From assembly GCA_011391655.1 (NCBI GenBank), contig JAABQE010000237.1, positions 1-10,855 of the forward strand: a stretch of 10,855 bases of DNA. Direction: 5' to 3'. Shown in pieces: positions 6,812 to 10,855 of the stretch. Below the pieces are notes generated by a model, which was not told the origin of the DNA, ran no database searches, and saw nothing but the letters and a program-made list of their open reading frames with translations. Made by a program: the position numbers and the translations under genes. Origin of the DNA: Hydrogenophilales bacterium (GTDB lineage: Bacteria; Pseudomonadota; Gammaproteobacteria; Burkholderiales; Thiobacillaceae). The number at the start of each line of letters is the position of its first letter. Position 1 is the stretch's first letter.

Positions 6812-7057
6812 ATGGCCGGAAAAGAATATAACCACCTGCAAGACGTTTTTCTCAACACCCTGCGCAAAGAGCGCATTCCGGTGTCCGTGTTTCTAGTCAA
6901 CGGCATCAAGCTGATGGGACGAATCGAATCGTTCGACCAGTTTGTGGTGCTGCTGAAAGGCAACGATCAGGCTGCCCAGATGATCTTCAAACACGCCATC
7001 TCCACCATTTCGCCCTCGCGCGAAGTGGTGTTGCCGCAGCGCGACGCCGAAGCTTAA
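6812..7057 (+). CDS. hfq: Hfq-like RNA chaperone (divergent)
   Basis: An 81-residue Sm-like protein, clearly Hfq: [36 protein letters not shown] (Sm1) and [11 protein letters not shown] (Sm2). Hfq hexamers bind small RNAs and mRNAs and help them pair. Compared with E. coli Hfq, the proximal-face residues Q10, D11, F44, K60 and H61 and the rim R18, K19 and R21 are kept. Tyr25 is F27, Gln33 is M35 and Tyr55 is F59, and the loop after LLK has two extra residues (GNDQAA). The C-terminal tail is short. An AGGGAG ribosome site (6801-6806) lies 5 bases before the ATG. The position beside an isomerase gene, not hflX-hflK-hflC, suggests a second Hfq copy, though this is inference. Confidence 0.95.
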   Translation: MAGKEYNHLQDVFLNTLRKERIPVSVFLVNGIKLMGRIESFDQFVVLLKGNDQAAQMIFKHAISTISPSREVVLPQRDAEA

Positions 7058-7063
7058 GCCCGG

Positions 7064-8680
7064 CTATTCGGGGCTATTCAAGGGGGCGGCCAGCAGTCTG
7101 GCCGCCGTTTTTGCGTCGACCAAAACAGCTGCCGTACCACGATAAGCCTGCTTGTGACGGGCATTTATCCCGTCCAGAAGCTGCCTGCGTTTTATATAAA
7201 TCACGGCATACGCTTCGGGATGGGCCGCCAGCCAGCGCGCGCCCTCTGCTGCGCTACGCAGTTCGACCAGCGGCACCTCCAGGCGCCCCACAAACTGATA
7301 TTGCGCATGATATTTCGCGACATTTGCGACCGGGATTCCTGCTGCCTGCACCTGCTTGATCGCCAACGCCATCGGTTTGACGTCATACAGGGGCTCGATC
7401 GAACGCATTGCGGCAAACTGCAGCAACGCCAGCGTGCCTACCCCGAGCACGGCCAGGTTCAGCAGCGGCGAAAAGCCGCGTCGCCCGGCCACCCAAACGG
7501 CCAGCGCCAACATCATGAGTAATGCGCCTGGCCATAGCGGCGGCAACAGATCAACCTGATCGCGTAGCGATGCAATCTGCCCACTGGCTGCCAGCACCAG
7601 CGCGCCCCCCAATACGGCAGCCAACAAAGCGGGTAAACCGACGCGCGCTTGCACGCGGCCACCCAGCACACGTGCTGCCAGCAAGGCAAACGCTGGAAAC
7701 AATGGCACCAGATAGTGCGGCTGCTTGCCGCTGATCAAGGAAAACGCGACAAATACCGGCAACATCCAGGCGAGGCAAAACCGCATGCCGCGATCCAGAC
7801 CTTCGCGGCGCTGACGCGCCAGCGCCTGCCATAGTCCCGGCCAGACAATCCAGGGAAACAGCAATACGGGCAGCAACGGCACATACCACCAGAGCGGCCG
7901 CTGGTGGGCAAAAGAATCGACCATGCGGTCGGCCGTCTGCCCCCAGAAAATCGCATTGCGATAGGCTTCGCCGCCTGCCATCCCCGCCGGCACCGCCCAC
8001 GCCAGCGCGATGGCCGCACCCAGCACGACGGCCAGCCCCACCCCGCCAAACCAGCGGCGCCATTTGAGGCCGGGATTCCACCACGGTGCCAGCACCGTGA
8101 TCGGCAACAGATTCAGCAGAATAACCGGCCCCTTGGTCAGCACGCCCATGCCGATTGCGATCCCCAGCATGACAAAGCCACGCCGCTTGCCTTCTGCAGC
8201 GGCCAGTACGCCGTGCATGCCGACCAGCACCCAGAACGCCAGCAATACGTCGAACATGACCGAGGTTGAAAAAACAATCCACAACAGCGCACTCGCCAAA
8301 ACCAGCGTGGCCCGCCCCCCCAGGCCGGCATGCTCAGGCCACAGGCGACGCGCCAACAGATAGGTCAGCACCATCGCGCCCGCTGAATACACGGGCATCA
8401 CCATGCGCGGCCACCAGTCATTGACGCCAAACAGCGCCCACCCCGCATGGAACATCCAGAACATGAAGGGCGGCTTGTGGCTATAAGGCTCGCCATTTTT
8501 GTACGGCACCAGAAAATCACCGCGCAGCCACATCTCCCACGCGGCGCTGACATAACGCGTTTCGTCGATTGGGATCAGGGGCCGCGCAAACAGGGCGACG
8601 GCCGCCAACCCTGCCAGCAGCAACAGACTCAACAACAGCAGACGCCACCCGGACATGTCAGGGCCTGGATGTGGATTCAT
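7064..8680 (-). CDS. GT83 (ArnT-like) polytopic membrane glycosyltransferase
   Basis: A 538-residue integral membrane protein, about the size of ArnT (roughly 550). A first helix at about 13-32 is followed in the first periplasmic loop by the family's acidic motif PIDETRY (D39, E40) and YSHKPPFMFWM (66 on). About a dozen hydrophobic helices follow, ending in a soluble C-terminal domain (about 430-538). ArnT-type enzymes use an undecaprenyl-phosphate sugar on the periplasmic side to modify lipid A, while relatives glycosylate other acceptors. The donor and acceptor here are unknown, so I do not call it arnT. The start is supported by AGGAAG (8689-8694) 8 bases upstream and overlaps the VTT gene by 23 bases. 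Its stop lies 6 bases from the end of convergent hfq. Confidence 0.9.
   Translation of the reverse strand: MNPHPGPDMSGWRLLLLSLLLLAGLAAVALFARPLIPIDETRYVSAAWEMWLRGDFLVPYKNGEPYSHKPPFMFWMFHAGWALFGVNDWWPRMVMPVYSAGAMVLTYLLARRLWPEHAGLGGRATLVLASALLWIVFSTSVMFDVLLAFWVLVGMHGVLAAAEGKRRGFVMLGIAIGMGVLTKGPVILLNLLPITVLAPWWNPGLKWRRWFGGVGLAVVLGAAIALAWAVPAGMAGGEAYRNAIFWGQTADRMVDSFAHQRPLWWYVPLLPVLLFPWIVWPGLWQALARQRREGLDRGMRFCLAWMLPVFVAFSLISGKQPHYLVPLFPAFALLAARVLGGRVQARVGLPALLAAVLGGALVLAASGQIASLRDQVDLLPPLWPGALLMMLALAVWVAGRRGFSPLLNLAVLGVGTLALLQFAAMRSIEPLYDVKPMALAIKQVQAAGIPVANVAKYHAQYQFVGRLEVPLVELRSAAEGARWLAAHPEAYAVIYIKRRQLLDGINARHKQAYRGTAAVLVDAKTAARLLAAPLNSPE
7085..7112 (+). terminator. Intrinsic terminator of hfq, inside the 3' end of the convergent gene
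   Basis: GGCGGCCAG (7085-7093), loop CAGT, then CTGGCCGCC (7098-7106) form a perfect 9-bp GC-rich stem followed by GTTTTT (7107-7112). It begins 27 bases after the hfq stop. The same bases encode the last residues of the GT83 protein on the other strand. Confidence 0.9.
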
Positions 8681-9377
8681 GCTTCAAACTTCCTGCGGTA
8701 ACCAGTTCGGCATCTATCTGATCGTCAAGGCTTTGGCCGTGCCGGAAACGGCGATACAGATAAGCACCCAGCACGCCCGATACCAGAAACAGGCCGATGG
8801 CCAGTACAAGCTTCAAGACAGGGGCAATATGCACACCGCTGCCGACCAACGCGAACACTAGCGTTTGCGGCAAATAGCCGAGAAACGTACCGGAAAAAAA
8901 AGCGGCGGGGCGGATGCTGGAGATACCCGCCGCCAGATTGGTCAGCAGGTTGCTGCCCACCGGCAATAGCCGGATCAGCACGGTCATGGAAAACGGGTGG
9001 TCGTGGATGAAGCGGTCAAAGCGCCCGGCGCGTTCGCCCAGCCGCTTGCGCAGCATGCCCTTGCCGAACAAACGCGCGTACGTAAAGCCCAGCATGCAGC
9101 CCAGCAGCGCCGCCAGCGCGCCCAGCAGCGTGCCCAGTCCCACGCTGAAGGCATAGCCGCCGAGAAAAGCGATCACCTGCCGGGGCAGACCAATGGCGGT
9201 AAATATTCCCCCCATTAGCAGGAACAGCAGCGCGCCGTTGACGCCGTGATTGCGAACCCGCGCATCGATCCAGGCTTCGTTGACGCTGTTGCCCAGATCA
9301 CTCGTCTTGAACAGATAGCCCAGCAAGGCCAGGCTCAGCATCAACGCCAAACCCTTGAGAATGACGCGTGCCTTCAT
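8658..9377 (-). CDS. VTT-domain (TVP38/TMEM64, DedA-like) inner-membrane protein
   Basis: A 239-residue polytopic protein. An N-terminal helix (about 5-22) is followed by the VTT core: GLPRQVIAFLGGYAFSVGLG, a Gly/Ala-rich helix ending FTYARLFG, then RLLPVGSNLLTNLAAG and FFSGTFLGYLPQTLVFALVGSG, the re-entrant-helix signature of this superfamily. The C-terminus is basic and then acidic. DedA-type relatives include undecaprenyl-phosphate flippases, and eukaryotic VTT proteins scramble lipids. Here a role in moving a lipid carrier is inference from the two neighbouring glycosyltransferases. The start ATG directly follows the GT2 stop (TAAATG), with no ribosome site, so translation is probably coupled. 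The gene overlaps the GT83 gene by 23 bases. Confidence 0.88.
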   Translation of the reverse strand: MKARVILKGLALMLSLALLGYLFKTSDLGNSVNEAWIDARVRNHGVNGALLFLLMGGIFTAIGLPRQVIAFLGGYAFSVGLGTLLGALAALLGCMLGFTYARLFGKGMLRKRLGERAGRFDRFIHDHPFSMTVLIRLLPVGSNLLTNLAAGISSIRPAAFFSGTFLGYLPQTLVFALVGSGVHIAPVLKLVLAIGLFLVSGVLGAYLYRRFRHGQSLDDQIDAELVTAGSLKHESTSRP

Positions 9378-10127
9378 TTACAGGTCGGAATCAGACTCGA
9401 TCAGCGGCAAGCGCACCCGCCGCTGCAACCAGGCGACGCCAAACAAATCGACGATCCCCACCCACAACCGGTTGTGCACGCCGTATTTGGAGGTGCCGCG
9501 CTCACGCGCGCGATGATGCACCGGCACCGACACCACCGCACCGCCATTGCGCATCACCAACGCGGGCAGAAAGCGATGTAAATGGTCGAAGTTGGGGAGC
9601 TGCAAAAAGGTTTCGCGGGCAAACACCTTGAGGCCGCAACCGGTATCCGGCGTGTTGTCCTTCAGCATCCGCGAGCGCACACCATTGGCGACTTTGGACG
9701 ACAAGCGTCGCAGAAACGTGTCGTTGCGCCTGGCTCGCCATCCCGCCAGCAATTCCAGATTGGCCGGCTGCGCGGGATTGGCCAATTCAGCCAGCAATGC
9801 CGGAATGTCTGCGGGATCGTTTTGCCCGTCGCCGTCGAGCGTGGCAATCCATTCGTAACGCGCCGCGTTCACCCCGGTCGTCACGGCGCGGCTTTGCCCG
9901 CAGGATGCCCGATGGCGAATCACCCGCAACATCGGGAACTCAGCCTTCAGCGCCGTTAGCCGCGCTTGAGTGGCATCCGTACTGCCGTCGTTGATATAGA
10001 TGATTTCAAACGTGGTATTACCAGACAGCGCCGCTGCGATTTCGCGCACCAGCGGCTCGACGTTGTCCTGCTCGTTCTTGACGGGGACAACCACGGACAG
10101 CCTGCCGTGGTAAGCATATTTCGGCAT
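9378..10127 (-). CDS. GT2 polyprenyl-phosphate glycosyltransferase (ArnC/DPMS-like)
   Basis: A 249-residue GT-A fold enzyme. LSVVVPVKNEQDNV (10-23) and YINDGSTDAT (D47) bind the nucleotide sugar, and DGDGQNDP (D98, D100, D104) is the metal-binding motif. DTGCGLKVFARETF and RGTSKYG complete the dolichol-phosphate-mannose-synthase/ArnC pattern. Such enzymes move a sugar from a nucleotide donor to undecaprenyl phosphate on the cytoplasmic face. Unlike ArnC (about 320 residues), it lacks the two C-terminal membrane helices, so it is soluble or peripheral like short DPMS enzymes. It is first in the GT2-VTT-GT83 cassette and lies 29 bases downstream of the tRNA-Ser gene on the same strand. No Shine-Dalgarno is seen, but the first beta strand leaves little room for a later start. 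Confidence 0.92.
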   Translation of the reverse strand: MPKYAYHGRLSVVVPVKNEQDNVEPLVREIAAALSGNTTFEIIYINDGSTDATQARLTALKAEFPMLRVIRHRASCGQSRAVTTGVNAARYEWIATLDGDGQNDPADIPALLAELANPAQPANLELLAGWRARRNDTFLRRLSSKVANGVRSRMLKDNTPDTGCGLKVFARETFLQLPNFDHLHRFLPALVMRNGGAVVSVPVHHRARERGTSKYGVHNRLWVGIVDLFGVAWLQRRVRLPLIESDSDL

Positions 10128-10156
10128 CGCGTAAGCGTGGAAAATGTATCGATGTA

Positions 10157-10247
10157 TGGCGGAGAGGGCGGGATTCGAACCCGCGTTAGGACCTTAACCT
10201 AAACACGCTTTCCAGGCGTGCGACTTAAACCGCTCATCCACCTCTCC
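10157..10247 (-). tRNA. tRNA-Ser (anticodon GGA)
   Basis: A complete 91-base type II tRNA. The acceptor GGAGAGG pairs with CCTCTCC, the discriminator is G and the CCA end is encoded (10157-10159). The anticodon stem CACGC/GCGTG encloses CTGGAAA, giving anticodon GGA (10211-10213), which reads UCC/UCU serine codons. The long variable arm folds as TTAGG/CCTAA, and the T arm is GCGGG-TTCGAAT-CCCGC. No terminator is seen before the GT2 gene 29 bases on. Confidence 0.98.
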
Positions 10248-10258
10248 GGGAGCCGGGC

Positions 10259-10287
10259 ATCATACCGGAAGCGCCCACCTGCGGCAA
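10259..10287 (-). promoter_or_regulatory. Sigma70 promoter of tRNA-Ser
   Basis: On the minus strand, -35 TTGCCG (10282-10287) and -10 TATGAT (10259-10264) are exactly 17 bases apart. The -10 lies 11 bases before the mature tRNA 5' end. The GC-rich segment after the -10 (GCCCGGC) resembles the discriminators of stable-RNA promoters under stringent control. It may also drive the GT2-VTT-GT83 genes by readthrough. Confidence 0.8.
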
Positions 10288-10341
10288 ACTGAACTTGCAC
10301 CGATTAACCCTACTTGTCACATGAAAAAGTTGAGCCCACCT

Positions 10342-10369
10342 CTTGAATCCCTGTCGTCCATCCCCATTT
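10342..10369 (+). promoter_or_regulatory. Sigma32 (RpoH) heat-shock promoter of grpE
   Basis: CTTGAAT (10342-10348), 13 bases, then CCCCATTT (10362-10369). This matches the sigma32 consensus CTTGAAA-N13/14-CCCCATNT at all but one base, with correct spacing. Start would be near 10376, giving a leader of about 20 bases before grpE. No CIRCE operator for HrcA is seen. Confidence 0.88.
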
Positions 10370-10396
10370 GTTGGCGAGAATCAATTGGGAGTACAT

Positions 10397-10855
10397 ATGC
10401 AGGACGACATCGAAAACAACGTAGACGCAGGCGCTGCCTCGTCAGATCACACCATAGAAACCATGCCCAGCCTGGAAGAAATGCTGAAGGCATCGGAACT
10501 CGTCGCAGCCGAGCACCACGATGCATGGCTGCGCGCCAAGGCAGAAACCGAGAACATGCGCCGCCGCGCTGCAGACGACGTCGACAAGGCGCGCAAGTTC
10601 GCGGTGGAAAATTTCGCCAGTGAGTTGATGGCGGTGAAAGACAGCCTTGAGGCTGCACTGACGGTCGAATCTCCGAGCGTGGAAAACATGAAAGACGGCG
10701 TCGAGCTGACGCTGAAGCAGCTGGTTGCCGCGTTCGGCAAATTCAATCTGAACGAGATCAACCCCGTAGGTGAAAAGTTCGACCCGCACCAGCACCAAGC
10801 CATCCAGATGATCGAATCCGATCAGCCTGCCAACACAGTGGTCACCGTGCTGCAA
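10397..10855 (+). CDS. grpE: GrpE, nucleotide exchange factor for DnaK (partial, 3' end off window)
   Basis: 153 codons are visible with no stop; a full GrpE is about 170-200 residues, so roughly the last 20-40 are missing. An acidic disordered start ([12 protein letters not shown]) leads to the long dimer helix ([33 protein letters not shown]). A four-helix segment follows ([19 protein letters not shown]), then the beta domain [12 protein letters not shown] that contacts DnaK. GrpE releases ADP from DnaK and is needed in the heat-shock response. GGGAG (10387-10391) lies 5 bases before the ATG. The preceding sigma32 promoter agrees with this call and suggests that dnaK and dnaJ follow. Confidence 0.97.
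   Translation, partial: MQDDIENNVDAGAASSDHTIETMPSLEEMLKASELVAAEHHDAWLRAKAETENMRRRAADDVDKARKFAVENFASELMAVKDSLEAALTVESPSVENMKDGVELTLKQLVAAFGKFNLNEINPVGEKFDPHQHQAIQMIESDQPANTVVTVLQ

Noticed and set aside
7064..10247. Genomic island integrated at the tRNA-Ser 3' end
   Set aside because: The cassette sits right at the tRNA end, but there is no integrase and no second copy of the tRNA 3' sequence in the window.
10248..10396. CIRCE/HrcA operator before grpE
   Set aside because: No TTAGCACTC-N9-GAGTGCTAA-like inverted repeat is present; the sigma32 promoter explains the control.

Overview
The window looks like chromosomal DNA of a GC-rich betaproteobacterium, probably of the Nitrosomonadales/Thiobacillus type. 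This is judged from the genes and their order, with no database search. Eleven complete protein genes, two partial ones (ExbD at the left edge, GrpE at the right edge) and one tRNA-Ser fill almost all of it. No CRISPR array, insertion sequence or prophage gene is visible.

Layout. (1) 1-4594, minus strand: transcription runs leftward from a probable promoter near 4650 through a PHP-domain phosphoesterase (RNase AM/YciV type), a YciO/Sua5-family protein, a small M50 site-2 protease and a tryptophanyl-tRNA synthetase. After a 212-base gap with an unusual branched inverted repeat come overlapping exbB and exbD. (2) 4725-7057, plus strand: a tightly packed run of yciB, yciI, bolA and a secreted parvulin isomerase, then an hfq-like gene ended by a textbook intrinsic terminator. 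(3) 7064-10247, minus strand: a tRNA-Ser(GGA) with its own sigma70 promoter, directly followed by three packed envelope genes: a GT2 polyprenyl-phosphate glycosyltransferase, a VTT/TVP38-type membrane protein and a GT83 (ArnT-like) membrane glycosyltransferase. (4) 10342-10855, plus strand: a strong sigma32-type heat-shock promoter and the start of grpE.

How the parts fit. The left operon mixes RNA/tRNA enzymes (RNase AM-like, YciO, TrpRS) with a membrane protease and an energy-transducing proton channel (ExbBD). The yciB-bolA-ppi run concerns cell envelope and Fe-S/redox housekeeping. The GT2-VTT-GT83 cassette is the most system-like part: one enzyme could load a sugar on undecaprenyl phosphate, one membrane protein could move lipid carriers, and one polytopic transferase could put the sugar on a periplasmic acceptor such as lipid A.

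Most of the window is conserved housekeeping DNA. The points of real interest are an iron-sulfur-type cysteine set in TrpRS, a divergent Hfq with altered RNA-face residues, the lipid-linked sugar cassette behind a tRNA, and a branched inverted repeat between trpS and exbB.
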